DNA of 64,000 bases from Streptomyces pactum. GTDB lineage: Bacteria > Actinomycetota > Actinomycetes > Streptomycetales > Streptomycetaceae. Both the position numbers and the translations under genes were made by a program. Every line of letters begins with the position of its first letter. Positions within the stretch are counted from its first letter, which is position 1. The stretch spans positions 310,001 through 374,000 of the forward strand of contig NZ_CP019724.1 in NCBI RefSeq assembly GCF_002005225.1, given 5' to 3'. Below are positions 1 through 8,507 of this stretch, piece by piece. The notes under the pieces were generated by a model. The model searched no databases. It was not told where the DNA came from and saw nothing but the letters and a program-made list of their open reading frames with translations.

Positions 1-276
1 CGCGCGCACTTCGACCGCAGGCATCCCGCCCTGAGTCGCGGGGTCGGTTTCCTTTCGTCGATCGTGCTCGTCGTCGCCGTGTTCCTCCTCGTTGTTCAGC
101 TCGCCGAACAGCTCACCCGGGCGGACGGCGTCTCTCCCTACGTCGGCGCCTTCTCCTCGCCCGTCGATCTGTCGGCATGGGGCAACTCCGTCGTCGGGCT
201 CATCACTTTGACGGCGAGCACGGAACGAGCTTTGCGGCTGCGCCACAGTTGGCTGCTCGACGGCGCGGCGGGCTGA
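1..276 (+). CDS. Membrane protein, C-terminal part (partial)
   Basis: The reading frame is open from the first base of the window and ends in TGA, so this is the last 91 codons of a gene that starts upstream. A hydrophobic segment (roughly residues 18-36 of the visible part, rich in V, L and I) looks like a membrane helix. It is followed by an extracytoplasmic-looking stretch and a second weaker hydrophobic run (SVVGLITLTA). The length suggests a small integral membrane protein, but no family motif is visible and I do not assign a function. The next gene begins 133 bases later on the same strand with its own ribosome site, so there is no sign of coupling. Confidence 0.5.
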   Translation, partial: RAHFDRRHPALSRGVGFLSSIVLVVAVFLLVVQLAEQLTRADGVSPYVGAFSSPVDLSAWGNSVVGLITLTASTERALRLRHSWLLDGAAG

Positions 277-409
277 CCCGCTTCCTCGGGCCCGTCCCCT
301 CGAAGGTCCTTCCGTCACCCGGTTCAGCACGGTTTCGTCATCTCCCGATGGAGCTCCGGTCGTGTTGTGCCGCCGATCCCTGGCTGTGTCTGCCGCTGAG
401 GAGCATTGC

Positions 410-1894
410 ATGCGCAGGTTTGTCGTTGCCGTTCTCGCCACCGTCATGGTGGCGCTTCCTACCGGGCAGGGGGCTTGTGCCGAAACGGCGTCGCGCGCGT
501 CGCCGGACGTGGTGAGCTGGGGCGAGTGCCCTGGCGGCACCGCGCTGCCGGCACTGGAGTGCGGCACGCTCAAGGTTCCGCTGGACTACCGCGACCCCGA
601 CGGCAAGAGCATCGACCTGGCGATCTCGCGCCTGGCCGCCCCCAGCCCTCACAAGCGCCGTGGCGTGCTGCTGACGAACGCCGGCGGGCCGGGCGAACCG
701 GGGCTGTCCTACCCACTGGTGCTGAAGTACTACGGCGTACCGCAGAGTGTGCTGGACGCCTACGACGTGATCGGCTTCGACCCGCGCGGGGTCGGGCACA
801 GCACTCCGGTGACCTGCGATCTGGAGGGTGAGGCGACGGCGACGGCGAACATCCCGGAATACGCGCTGGGCCCGGCCGACGTCGCCAAGCGGGCCGTGTA
901 CGCGGCCGACGTCGCCGAGAAGTGCGGCTCCGCGGCGACGGCGCCGATGCTGGCGCACATCAGTACGGCGAACACCGCGCGTGACATGGACCGGATCCGC
1001 GCCGCCCTGGGCGAGCCGAAGATCTCCTACCTCGGCATCTCCTACGGCACCTACCTCGGTTCCGTTTACACCACGCTGTTCCCGCAGCGCAGTGCCCAGT
1101 TCGTGCTCGACAGTGCGATGGGCCCGGAAGGCAGCGGCCCATCGGCCTCCCGCGGCTTCGGAGAGGGCGTCGAGGACAGGTTCCCGGACTTCGCCAGGTT
1201 CCTCTCCGAGCACCCCGAGTACGGCTTCGGCACCTCGGTGGAACGGATCAGGAGGAAGTACTTCGAGATCGCCGCCCGGCTGGACGCCAGGCCGAGGCCG
1301 GACGGCTTCGACGGCAAGCGGTTCCGCAAGGTCACGTTCGAGAAGCTGTACTTGGACCAGTGGCTGCCACAACTGGCCGCGATCTGGCGTGCCGTCGACA
1401 CCGGGCGGCCCCTCCCGCCGGCCCCGCCCTCGGAAGTACCGCCCGGGCAGCCGGCCGACAACCCGGTCGCCGCCCAGCTCGCGGTGTTGTGCAACGACCG
1501 CGACTGGCCGGAGTCGGTCGCCGCGTATCAGCGCAACGTCGAGGCGGACCGTTCCCGCTACCCGATGTTCGGCGCCGCCGGGGCGAACATCTGGCCCTGT
1601 GCCTTCTGGCCGACGGAACCGAGCGAGCCCCCGGTGAAGATCACCGATCGCGGGCCGTCGAACGTACTGATCGTGCAGAACCTGCGCGACCCGTCCACGC
1701 CGCTGTCCGGCGCCCGCGAACTGCGCGAGGCCTTCGGTGAGCGGGCTCGGATGGTCACCGCCGACCAGGGCGGGCACCTCGCCTATCTCTTCCTGAAGAA
1801 CCGGTGCCTCAACGACGCGACGACCAAGTTCCTGGTCACCGGCGAACGCCCGCGGTCCGACGTCGCCTGCGCGGCCGAACCCGGCCCGGACTGA
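410..1894 (+). CDS. Secreted alpha/beta hydrolase, tripeptidyl aminopeptidase (TAP-like) family
   Basis: This 494-residue protein has a clear Sec signal peptide (MRRF followed by a hydrophobic run ending near GACA). The mature part is an alpha/beta hydrolase of the Streptomyces tripeptidyl-aminopeptidase family. The oxyanion-side motif NAGGPGEPG is present near residue 93. The nucleophile elbow is GISYG with Ser211, and the C-terminal TAP-like domain supplies Asp427 (RDPSTP) and His456 (QGGHLAY), completing the triad. Full length matches the family (about 500 residues). I chose the ATG at 410 because GAGGAG lies 6 bases upstream and the signal peptide starts cleanly there; an upstream in-frame ATG at 362 would bury the signal peptide. 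It probably trims tripeptides from extracellular peptides. A strong hairpin terminator follows. Confidence 0.88.
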   Translation: MRRFVVAVLATVMVALPTGQGACAETASRASPDVVSWGECPGGTALPALECGTLKVPLDYRDPDGKSIDLAISRLAAPSPHKRRGVLLTNAGGPGEPGLSYPLVLKYYGVPQSVLDAYDVIGFDPRGVGHSTPVTCDLEGEATATANIPEYALGPADVAKRAVYAADVAEKCGSAATAPMLAHISTANTARDMDRIRAALGEPKISYLGISYGTYLGSVYTTLFPQRSAQFVLDSAMGPEGSGPSASRGFGEGVEDRFPDFARFLSEHPEYGFGTSVERIRRKYFEIAARLDARPRPDGFDGKRFRKVTFEKLYLDQWLPQLAAIWRAVDTGRPLPPAPPSEVPPGQPADNPVAAQLAVLCNDRDWPESVAAYQRNVEADRSRYPMFGAAGANIWPCAFWPTEPSEPPVKITDRGPSNVLIVQNLRDPSTPLSGARELREAFGERARMVTADQGGHLAYLFLKNRCLNDATTKFLVTGERPRSDVACAAEPGPD

Positions 1895-1910
1895 GCCGGC
1901 CGATCCGCGG

Positions 1911-1941
1911 GAGGGCCGCCTGCCGGACGGAGGCGGCCCTC
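1911..1941. terminator. Bidirectional hairpin terminator
   Basis: A perfect 11-bp stem (GAGGGCCGCCT paired with AGGCGGCCCTC) with a 9-base loop lies between the convergent TAP-like hydrolase and RidA genes. It can end transcription from both sides. Confidence 0.8.
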
Positions 1942-1992
1942 TTGCTGACGGGCACGGCACTAACAAGCCCTGCCGCGGGCGACGAGGTCACC

Positions 1993-2388
1993 TCAGGCGA
2001 CCGCGGTTCCCTCCAACTCGACCATCAGGCCGGGGATCGCCAGCCGTGTCACCCCGAGCATCGTGGTGGTCGGTGCCACCCCGGCGGCGCCCAGCCGCGA
2101 CGCCAGCACGCCGTAGTGCTCGAAGAGCCGGTCGACGTCGGTGGTGTAGACGTTGAGCCGGACGAGGTCGGCGAGGGACATGCCGGCCTTTCCGAGCACG
2201 GACTCCAGGTTGTCGATGGTCAGCGCCAACTGCGCCGCCATGTCACCGGCATGCTGAGGCTTGCCCTCGCCGCTCATCGCGGTCTGTCCGGAGCAGTACA
2301 GCGTCCGGGCGTGCCCGGAGACGATCTGGCCCTGGCTGTAACCCATCTCCACCGACCACGTCCACGGGTCGACCGTCATCCGCTCCAT
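1993..2388 (-). CDS. RidA/YjgF/YER057c/UK114 family protein
   Basis: The 131-residue product matches the Rid family in size and pattern. It has the conserved SGQTA block, the RLNVYTTDVD segment and the C-terminal P-hydrophobic-VELEGTAV strand. RidA proteins hydrolyse reactive enamines and imines released by PLP enzymes such as threonine dehydratase; other subfamilies have lost that activity. The canonical RidA arginine near position 105 is not obvious here (TRLAIPGLMVELEG is found instead of a typical VR..LP), so this may be a divergent Rid subgroup. I chose the ATG at 2388 (MERMTVDPW); a longer form is open to 2463 but its extra residues look unlike the family. It is divergent from the WYL regulator, sharing about 136 bases of promoter DNA. 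Confidence 0.8.
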   Translation of the reverse strand: MERMTVDPWTWSVEMGYSQGQIVSGHARTLYCSGQTAMSGEGKPQHAGDMAAQLALTIDNLESVLGKAGMSLADLVRLNVYTTDVDRLFEHYGVLASRLGAAGVAPTTTMLGVTRLAIPGLMVELEGTAVA

Positions 2389-2524
2389 CGTCACATCAGC
2401 TCCATTCGATTCATCGGCGGCGCGTACGCACGTCGGCTCGGCGGCCACCGCCTTCGACGGCACGTTGGCAAGCCTCCCCGCAAATCACGACACCCTTCGT
2501 CATGCATTCCGTTAACGTTCTCGT

Positions 2525-3499
2525 GTGCGTGCCGACCGGTTGATCTCGCTGGTCCTGCTGCTGCGCCGGCGCGGCCGGCTGACCGCGGCCACGCTGGCCC
2601 GCGAGCTGGAGGTCTCCACTCGCACCGTGCTGCGCGACATCGAGGCACTGTCCGCGGCCGGCATCCCGGTCTACGCCGAACGCGGCCGGCGCGGCGGTTT
2701 CGCGTTGTTGCCCGGTTTCCAGACCGATCTCACCGGACTGAACCACGACGAGGCCCTCGCCCTCCTGGTCGCCGGGTCGGGGCGCGGTGAGCGGGTGTTC
2801 GGCCTCGGCACCGCCCTCGCCGCGGCCATGCGCAAGGTGGTTGACGCACTGCCCGAGACCCACCGGGCAGCCGCGAGCGATGCCGCCCAGCGCTTGCTCA
2901 TCGATCCGGAGACCGACCTGCTCTCACACCGCCTGCTCACCGACGAGTTGCCCGACGCCACGATGATCGAGGTCCGGCGCGCGGTGCTCACCGGCCGCAA
3001 GCTGCGCATCCGCTACGCGGCCAGTGACCAGACACCGCAGTGGCGCACCGTGGACCCGATCGGCCTGGTCACCGTGCGCGACCGGGGTTATCTGCTGGCC
3101 ACACGGTCCGGCGCGGACCGCACCTACCGGCTGTCGCGGGTGCTGGCCGCCGAGACACTCCCCGAACCGGCCCAGCGACCGGACCGGGTCGACCTGGACC
3201 GGATCTGGCGGGAACGCTGCGCGCAGTTCCTCTCCGACGGCGATCAGGTCACGGTGCTGGTGCGGGTGAACCCGGCGCGCCGGGAGGACCTGGTGAGCAC
3301 CGCGCTGGCCGTCCGAGCCGAGGAACCCGACGCGGACGGGCGGCTGCGGCTGGAGGTGACCTTCCAGGACGCACGGCACGCCGAATGGGCGCTGTGGCAG
3401 CTCACTACGGACGCGGAGGCTCTCTCCCCGCAGTGGTTGCGCACCTCGCTGCACAACCGCGCCGCGGCGATCGCCTCCTTCTACGGAGTGTCGTCCTGA
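2525..3499 (+). CDS. YafY-type transcriptional regulator (HTH_11 plus WYL domain)
   Basis: This 324-residue protein starts at GTG. An N-terminal winged helix of the DeoR/HTH_11 type (residues about 4-55, with ELEVSTRTVLRDIEALSAAGIPVYAERGRRGGF) is followed by a linker and a WYL ligand-sensing domain. The WYL domain spans about residues 140-215 with R(I)RYAAS, WRTVDPIGLV and GYLLATRSGADRTYRLSRV, then the C-terminal WCX extension. This is the YafY/PafBC-like layout of actinobacterial one-component regulators. WYL domains bind ligands, including nucleic-acid fragments, in characterised members. Its position, back-to-back with the RidA-type gene, suggests that it controls that gene and itself. Confidence 0.88.
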   Translation: MRADRLISLVLLLRRRGRLTAATLARELEVSTRTVLRDIEALSAAGIPVYAERGRRGGFALLPGFQTDLTGLNHDEALALLVAGSGRGERVFGLGTALAAAMRKVVDALPETHRAAASDAAQRLLIDPETDLLSHRLLTDELPDATMIEVRRAVLTGRKLRIRYAASDQTPQWRTVDPIGLVTVRDRGYLLATRSGADRTYRLSRVLAAETLPEPAQRPDRVDLDRIWRERCAQFLSDGDQVTVLVRVNPARREDLVSTALAVRAEEPDADGRLRLEVTFQDARHAEWALWQLTTDAEALSPQWLRTSLHNRAAAIASFYGVSS

Positions 3500-3537
3500 G
3501 TGATCTGCGAGCGGCGCGGCGTGGCGGAACGGTGCTG

Positions 3538-3570
3538 CGACCGGGCCCGCGAGGCGCCCCCTCCCGGTCG
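3538..3570. terminator. Hairpin between convergent genes
   Basis: An 8-bp inverted repeat (CGACCGGG / CCCGGTCG) with a 17-base GC-rich loop lies between the ends of the WYL regulator and the sugar porter. A bidirectional terminator is the simplest reading. Confidence 0.5.
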
Positions 3571-3575
3571 GACCT

Positions 3576-4997
3576 TCAGTGGTTCTGAAGGGTCTTCCGG
3601 AAGGAGCCGCCACGCTGCAACGCTCGTTCGATGCTCTCCAGGGACCGTCCCCGGGTTTCCGGTACCTTCGCCGCCACGAAGGCGATGCACGCGACGTTCA
3701 TCAGCGCGTAGACGAAGAAGGTGCCGGAGCGGCCGATTGTCTGGATGGCGGTCAGAGCGGTCACCGCGATCAGCAGGTCGACGCCCCACAGCGTGACGGT
3801 GGCGAGACTGGTCGCCGGGCCGCGCACACTCAGCGGGACGATCTCCGGGCCGATGAGCCAGACCACGGCCTGTAGCCCGATCCCGTTGCACAGGATGTAG
3901 GCGAACAGTGCGACGATCACCGTCCAGCGCTGCGCCGCCGAGCCCTGAGGACCGAGAAAGGCCAGGGCCATGACCGCCATGGCGAGGCCGGAGCCCGGCA
4001 GGAACCACAGCATCGTCCGGCGGCGGCCCACCCGGTCCACGGCGATGGCACCGACCACACCGGCGACCACCAGCATCACGCCGATCCCCACGCCGGTGAG
4101 CAGGGCGGCCGAGTCGCCGAACCCCGCGTCGACGAGGATCGTCGGTGCGTAGTAGACGACGGCGTTGATGCCGGTGAGCTGGGAGAAGGCCGCGATTCCG
4201 ACGGCGATCAGCAGGGCGGGGCGCATCCAGCGCTGTCGCAGGTCGCGCCAGCCGCCCGAGGGAGTGGCGGCGGCGACCTCGGTGATCTCGTCGATCTCCC
4301 GGCGGACGTCCGTGCCGGCGGGCCGGAGCCGGGTCAGTACCTTCACGGCCTCCTCCCGGTGGCCGCGCTCGACGAGCCAGCGTGGACTCTCGGGCAGGGC
4401 CAGCATGCCGATCCCCAGGGCCACGGCGGGGAGGACCGCCAGGGCGAACATCACGCGCCAGCCGCCACTGCCCGACAACGCCCAGCCGCACAGATAGGCG
4501 ATGAGCTGTCCGCAGGCGACCATGAGCTGGAACAGCACCATGAGCCGGCCGCGGATCCCGGCGGGAGCCGTCTCGGCGATATAGACCGGCACCATGTTGG
4601 AGGCGCCGCCGACGGCCAGTCCGAGTACGAAGCGCGCGGCGACGAGGCTGCCCACCCCCGGGGCCGCGGCGGCGGCCGCGGCCCCGAGGGCGAAGACGAC
4701 CGCGACCGCGATGACGACCTTGCGGCGTCCGTGCCGTACGGCCAGGCGTCCCGCGAGCAGCGCTCCGGCCATCGCGCCGAGCAGGATCACGCTGACGACG
4801 ATCTCCTGCTCGCGGGAGGACAGGTCCAGGTCCTCGCGCAGGTGCAGCAGAGCGCCGGAGATGATGCCGGTGTCGTAGCCGAACAGCAGGCCGCCCAGCG
4901 CGGACACGCCCGCGACCGCGTACACCATGGCCGGCGCCTTCCGCTGGTCCCCGACGGCCGCCTCGGTGTTCTCGGGCTCCGCGGTGAGCTCAGGCAT
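3576..4997 (-). CDS. MFS sugar porter (SP family)
   Basis: The 473-residue protein has twelve apparent membrane helices and the sugar-porter signatures. The first loop-helix reads GGLLFGYDTGIISG, and the A-motif-like loop is GRLAVRHGRRK. PESPRWLVERG ends the first half and GINAVVYYAPTI lies in helix 7. The second-half repeat is DRVGRRR, and PETRGRSLESIE closes the protein. These assign it to the inositol/xylose/glucose porter family, a proton symporter in the cytoplasmic membrane. Its ATG overlaps the end of the PhyH-dioxygenase gene by 8 bases (ATGCCTGA), so the two are translationally coupled. The divergent LacI regulator indicates sugar- or polyol-responsive control. The substrate cannot be read from sequence. 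Confidence 0.92.
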   Translation of the reverse strand: MPELTAEPENTEAAVGDQRKAPAMVYAVAGVSALGGLLFGYDTGIISGALLHLREDLDLSSREQEIVVSVILLGAMAGALLAGRLAVRHGRRKVVIAVAVVFALGAAAAAAAPGVGSLVAARFVLGLAVGGASNMVPVYIAETAPAGIRGRLMVLFQLMVACGQLIAYLCGWALSGSGGWRVMFALAVLPAVALGIGMLALPESPRWLVERGHREEAVKVLTRLRPAGTDVRREIDEITEVAAATPSGGWRDLRQRWMRPALLIAVGIAAFSQLTGINAVVYYAPTILVDAGFGDSAALLTGVGIGVMLVVAGVVGAIAVDRVGRRRTMLWFLPGSGLAMAVMALAFLGPQGSAAQRWTVIVALFAYILCNGIGLQAVVWLIGPEIVPLSVRGPATSLATVTLWGVDLLIAVTALTAIQTIGRSGTFFVYALMNVACIAFVAAKVPETRGRSLESIERALQRGGSFRKTLQNH

Positions 4998-5841
4998 CGC
5001 CCATGACCAGACCCTCGATGGTGTGCTTCTGCGTGATCGGCTCCAGCCTGTCGACGATCGGGCAGTCCAGGTGGCGCCGCACCCGCTCGGGCAGGGACTC
5101 CCAGTAGGTACGGGTCACTGCCGTGTCGTGCCGGTCGCCGTTTGTGGCCTCGGGGCCGTCGACTCCCAGCACCAGCACGGGCCGGGACTTCGCCGAGTCG
5201 TTCTTGGTGCCGCGGTGGATGGTCAGCGCGGTGCGCGCCGAGATGTCGCCCCGCCGCGGGTACTTGCGCACGGCCCGCTCCTCGAGGCGAGGGTAGTGCG
5301 GACGGGGCGGGAACATCCCGTGGCCGAACTCCGGGCTGTCGTCCCACTGGGTGCCCGGCGCGATCTCGAAGGGCCCCATGTCCTCCTCCGTGTCGACGGC
5401 GGTCACGTTGAAGGCCAAAGAGGTCAGCCGCCGCTCGGCGCGGGTCTCCTCCGGCATGGGGAAGTCCCGGTGCCAGGGCTGGTTGACGGCGCCCTCAAGC
5501 GGCACGTCGAAGCCGAGCTCGACGATGCGGTAGTCCGGGCCGAGCACCGCGGTGCAGACGGACCTCACCCAGGGGTGGTCGACGAGGTCGACGAAGCCGC
5601 GTAGCTGCTCGGGGTGGATCTCCACGTAGTAGCGGTGCGGTCCGCGTCCGACGGCGCCGCCGGGCCGTGCCAGCGCTTCCTCGAAGGCCGCGTCGATGTC
5701 CTCGCGGAGCCGGTCGGCCCAGTCGGGGGCGAAGGCACCCTTGCGGGCGGTGATGCCGTCCGAGTACAGGGCCGCGACGTCGGCCGTCACGTCCGGATCG
5801 AGGCCGGCCGCGGAGACGTCGGGGTGGGTGTGCGGACTCAT
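4990..5841 (-). CDS. Phytanoyl-CoA dioxygenase (PhyH) family Fe(II)/2-oxoglutarate oxygenase
   Basis: This 283-residue protein has the metal-binding triad of the PhyH family: His124 and Asp126 in QPWHRDFP and His209 in LTIHRG. An arginine a few residues later (SRPVLVL) suits 2-oxoglutarate binding. Members hydroxylate small molecules or natural products using oxygen and 2-oxoglutarate. I chose the ATG at 5841 because AAGGAGG lies just upstream in the message; the longer open frame to 5949 runs through the operator and is unlikely. It is the first gene of a two-gene operon with a sugar porter and faces a LacI-type repressor. This suggests an oxidative catabolic or modification step on an imported sugar-like or polyol substrate, but the substrate is unknown. 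Confidence 0.85.
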   Translation of the reverse strand: MSPHTHPDVSAAGLDPDVTADVAALYSDGITARKGAFAPDWADRLREDIDAAFEEALARPGGAVGRGPHRYYVEIHPEQLRGFVDLVDHPWVRSVCTAVLGPDYRIVELGFDVPLEGAVNQPWHRDFPMPEETRAERRLTSLAFNVTAVDTEEDMGPFEIAPGTQWDDSPEFGHGMFPPRPHYPRLEERAVRKYPRRGDISARTALTIHRGTKNDSAKSRPVLVLGVDGPEATNGDRHDTAVTRTYWESLPERVRRHLDCPIVDRLEPITQKHTIEGLVMGDA

Positions 5842-5882
5842 GGGTGCCTCCTTGCACGTGCAGCAGAACTGTCCGGAACATG

Positions 5883-5908
5883 TTGCATCGTTGAATTCAA
5901 CGTGGCAA
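5883..5908. promoter_or_regulatory. Palindromic operator between PhyH operon and lacI-type gene
   Basis: A perfect 14-bp palindrome, CGTTGAATTCAACG (5889-5902), is flanked at 2-base distance by TTGC on the left and GCAA on the right. The result is a 26-bp imperfect palindrome with 22 symmetric positions. It is centred in the divergent promoter region, about 42 bases before the PhyH ATG and 50 bases before the regulator start. LacI-family proteins bind palindromes of this size, so this is the likely operator for the adjacent repressor. Confidence 0.75.
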
Positions 5909-5957
5909 TACCTTTCGGAGGGGATCTTGGTCAACGCCGCCGACGGCATGCCACGAT

Positions 5958-6995
5958 GTGCGGGTGAGCAGCAGCCTGAAAGACGTAGCCGCCCGCGCCG
6001 GGGTGTCGGCGCGCACCGTGTCGAACGTGGTCAACGGTTCCGCCAGGGTCTCCACGCAGACCCGGCAGCGGGTCCAGGAGGCGATCGACGAGCTGGGGTA
6101 CCGCCCCAATCTCGCCGCCCGCAACCTGCGGGCGGGCCGCACCGGAGTCATCGGTCTCGCCATCCCGGAACTGCACTCGCCGTACTTCGGCGAACTCGCC
6201 GGCCTCCTGGTCGACGAGGCCCGGCGCCGTTCATGGACGGTGATCATCGACCAGACGCACGGTGACGCGGAGGCGGAGCGGCGGCTGCTGACCGGCGACG
6301 GCGGCCGGGCCATGGACGGCCTCATCATCAGCCCCTGGGCACTGGAGGCACAGGAGGTGGCGACCACCGCGCGCCCCCTGCCCGTGGTGCTGCTCGGTGA
6401 GCGCAGCCCTCAGGGCCTGGCGGACCGGGTGGCCGTGGACAACGTGGCCGCCGCGGACGAGGCGACCACCCATCTGCTGGCACTCGGACGCCGCCGCGTC
6501 GCCGCCATCGGGCTGCAGCCGCACCTGCACAACGGCACCGCGGAGCAGCGCGCCGAGGGCTACCGCAGCGCACTGCGCCGAGCGGGCGTCACGCCGAAGC
6601 CGCGGTGGGAACGCTCCGTTACCTCACTGCACCGGCAGGACGGTGCCCGGGCCATGGCGGAACTGCTCGACGGGGACGACGGGGACACCCCGGACGCCGT
6701 GTTCGCCTTCACGGACGAACTGGCGCTGGGCGCCCTGCACATGGCGCACGCGCGTGGGCTGCGAGTGCCCGACGACCTCGCGGTCGTCGGCTTCGACGAC
6801 ATCGAAGACAGCCGCTTCAGCCATCCGACGCTGACCACCGTCTCCCCCGACAAGCGGCAGATCGCCGAACGTGCGCTGCAGTGCCTGGCCGACCGCATCT
6901 ACAGCCCGGAGAACGAGGTGCCGGCCCTGGACCTGACCATCCCGCACCGGCTGGTCGTACGGGGCAGCACCGGTCCAGGGGCCCAGGCGCACTGA
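5958..6995 (+). CDS. LacI-family transcriptional regulator
   Basis: The 345-residue protein has the LacI helix-turn-helix at its N terminus (LKDVAARAGVSARTVSNVVNG) and the hinge (GYRPNLAARNLRAGRTGVIGL). A periplasmic-binding-protein-like ligand domain follows, ending with the conserved PDDLAVVGFDDIEDSRFSHPTLTTV segment. Family members are sugar-responsive repressors. The start is uncertain: GTG at 5958 or GTG at 5964 (giving MSSSLKDV); neither has a strong ribosome site, so a leaderless or weakly translated message is possible. Divergent placement from the PhyH/sugar-porter operon and the palindrome between them make it their probable repressor. A strong terminator follows directly. Confidence 0.93.
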   Translation: MRVSSSLKDVAARAGVSARTVSNVVNGSARVSTQTRQRVQEAIDELGYRPNLAARNLRAGRTGVIGLAIPELHSPYFGELAGLLVDEARRRSWTVIIDQTHGDAEAERRLLTGDGGRAMDGLIISPWALEAQEVATTARPLPVVLLGERSPQGLADRVAVDNVAAADEATTHLLALGRRRVAAIGLQPHLHNGTAEQRAEGYRSALRRAGVTPKPRWERSVTSLHRQDGARAMAELLDGDDGDTPDAVFAFTDELALGALHMAHARGLRVPDDLAVVGFDDIEDSRFSHPTLTTVSPDKRQIAERALQCLADRIYSPENEVPALDLTIPHRLVVRGSTGPGAQAH

Positions 6996-6997
6996 CG

Positions 6998-7027
6998 GAC
7001 TCCCCCCGGGATCACCCGGGGGGAGTC
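6998..7027. terminator. Terminator after the LacI-type gene
   Basis: A perfect 13-bp stem (GACTCCCCCCGGG / CCCGGGGGGAGTC) with the loop ATCA begins two bases after the stop codon of the regulator. It may also stop read-through from the convergent monooxygenase gene. Confidence 0.9.
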
Positions 7028-7286
7028 CCGGCCTCGTCGTCGGCGGGCGCGCCCGTGCTCTCCTCCCTTGGACTCCCCTTGGACTCTCCCTCGGACGCCT
7101 TACGAGAACGAGCGGAGACCGATCGCCGGGACCTGTGCCGTCACCGCCGGCTGTGGTGCCTGGGCGCCCAGTTGACCGGAGCGTGCCAGCGGCACTCCGC
7201 GACCAGGGCGCCCGGGGCACCAGCGCCGGGACCGGACCCGCCGGCCCCGACCGCTGGTGAGGCCCGTCAGCGGCGCCCTCCCTGGC

Positions 7287-8507
7287 TCACGCCCGGGGCA
7301 GGAAGTCGGGCAGGGTGAGGGCCGAATGGGCCGGTCGGCCGTCCGCGGGGGGCAGGACGCTGAGGCCGCGCAGCATGTCGTTGCGCTGCCTCAGAGCCCG
7401 CGCGGTGGTCGGGAAGAGTGTGGCACCGCCCGCGCCGACCTGCTCCTGGTTCTCCGTCACGAATCCGCGGGTGTTGGCCTCGTAGGCGGCGAAGCCCGCG
7501 GCGTGGTCACGGTCGGCCAGGGAACCGGCGAGCATGTACGCGCCGACGAGGGCGAGGCTGGTGCCCTGTCCGGTGAGGAACGAGGGTGCGTACGCGGCGT
7601 CGCCCACCAGCGCGCCCCTGCCGCTGGACCAGCGTGGCATGCGGATCTGGCTGACGCCGTCGAAGAAGAGGTCGTCCGCGTCGCGCATGGCGGCCAGCAT
7701 CCCCGGAACCTCCCAACGCGCGTCGGCGAAGACCGCGGCGACCAGGTTCCGTTGGGCCTCCGGGTTCCGGAACGCTTCGAACGGCGGTTCCGGGTGGGCG
7801 AAGTTCAGGAAAGCGTGCACTTCGTCGTCGTCCCCGACGGCGTAGAGTGCCGCGGCCCTGCCCGGGGTGTTCCACATCAGGGTCTCGTGGGAGAGCCCGA
7901 AGGTGTTGCGCATGGTGAACACGGCGAAGCAGTGGCCGAGGTACCGGTGGAACCGCTCCTCGGGGCCGAACAGGAGCTCGCGGGTACGTGAGTGCAGACC
8001 GTCCGCACCGACCACCATGTCGAACGTACGCGTGCCGCCCCCGCGGAAGGTGACGTCGGCACCGTGGCCGGACTGGTCGAGGGTCTCGATGGAGTCGTCG
8101 AACAGGAACTCCACGTCATCACGGACCGCCGTGTGGAGGGCGTCGGTCAGGTCCCCGCGCCGCACCTCCAGGTCGCGGCCCGCGACACCACCGGTGACGG
8201 CGTGGGGGCTGACCGAGGCCACCTCGCCGCCGTCCCCGTCGAGGAAGGTCAGCCGGCGCAGGTCGATGTGCGCGTCCCGCAGTCGCGGCAGGATCCCCAT
8301 CCTGCGGACGACCTCGAGTGCGGTGCCGCGCACGTCGATGGGATAGCCACCGCTGCGGAGTGTGCCTCCCTTCTCGACCACCGTGACCGCGAATCCGTGG
8401 CGGTCCAGCCAGAAGGCGAGGGCGGTCCCGGCGACGCCGGCCCCGGATATCAGGACCGTGCGCTTCCGCGTGGCGGAGGTACTCGCCATCAGGTCGGTGC
8501 GGGTCAT
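7287..8507 (-). CDS. FAD-dependent aromatic-type monooxygenase
   Basis: This 406-residue protein is a group A flavoprotein hydroxylase. The N-terminal dinucleotide fold has GAGVAGTALAFWLDRHGFAVTVVEK. A central VVGADGLHSRTRELL segment binds FAD and NADPH, and the GD motif is RGALVGDAAYAPSFLTGQGTS. The overall pattern, including YPIDVRGTALEVVRRMG, resembles the TetX/PgaE-like resistance and tailoring oxygenases. The ATG at 8507 overlaps the stop of the MFS transporter (ATGA) and has AAAGGAG upstream, so the two are coupled. An oxygenase coupled to an efflux pump suggests detoxification of an aromatic or antibiotic compound, or tailoring and export of one. The longer open frame beyond 8507 is read-through in the wrong frame of the transporter. 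Confidence 0.88.
   Translation of the reverse strand: MTRTDLMASTSATRKRTVLISGAGVAGTALAFWLDRHGFAVTVVEKGGTLRSGGYPIDVRGTALEVVRRMGILPRLRDAHIDLRRLTFLDGDGGEVASVSPHAVTGGVAGRDLEVRRGDLTDALHTAVRDDVEFLFDDSIETLDQSGHGADVTFRGGGTRTFDMVVGADGLHSRTRELLFGPEERFHRYLGHCFAVFTMRNTFGLSHETLMWNTPGRAAALYAVGDDDEVHAFLNFAHPEPPFEAFRNPEAQRNLVAAVFADARWEVPGMLAAMRDADDLFFDGVSQIRMPRWSSGRGALVGDAAYAPSFLTGQGTSLALVGAYMLAGSLADRDHAAGFAAYEANTRGFVTENQEQVGAGGATLFPTTARALRQRNDMLRGLSVLPPADGRPAHSALTLPDFLPRA

Noticed and set aside
338..1966. Long minus-strand open frame opposite the TAP-like hydrolase
   Set aside because: It is antisense to a gene with signal peptide and catalytic triad. The predicted protein is Arg/Gly/Pro-rich with no domain, as expected for GC-driven antisense frames.
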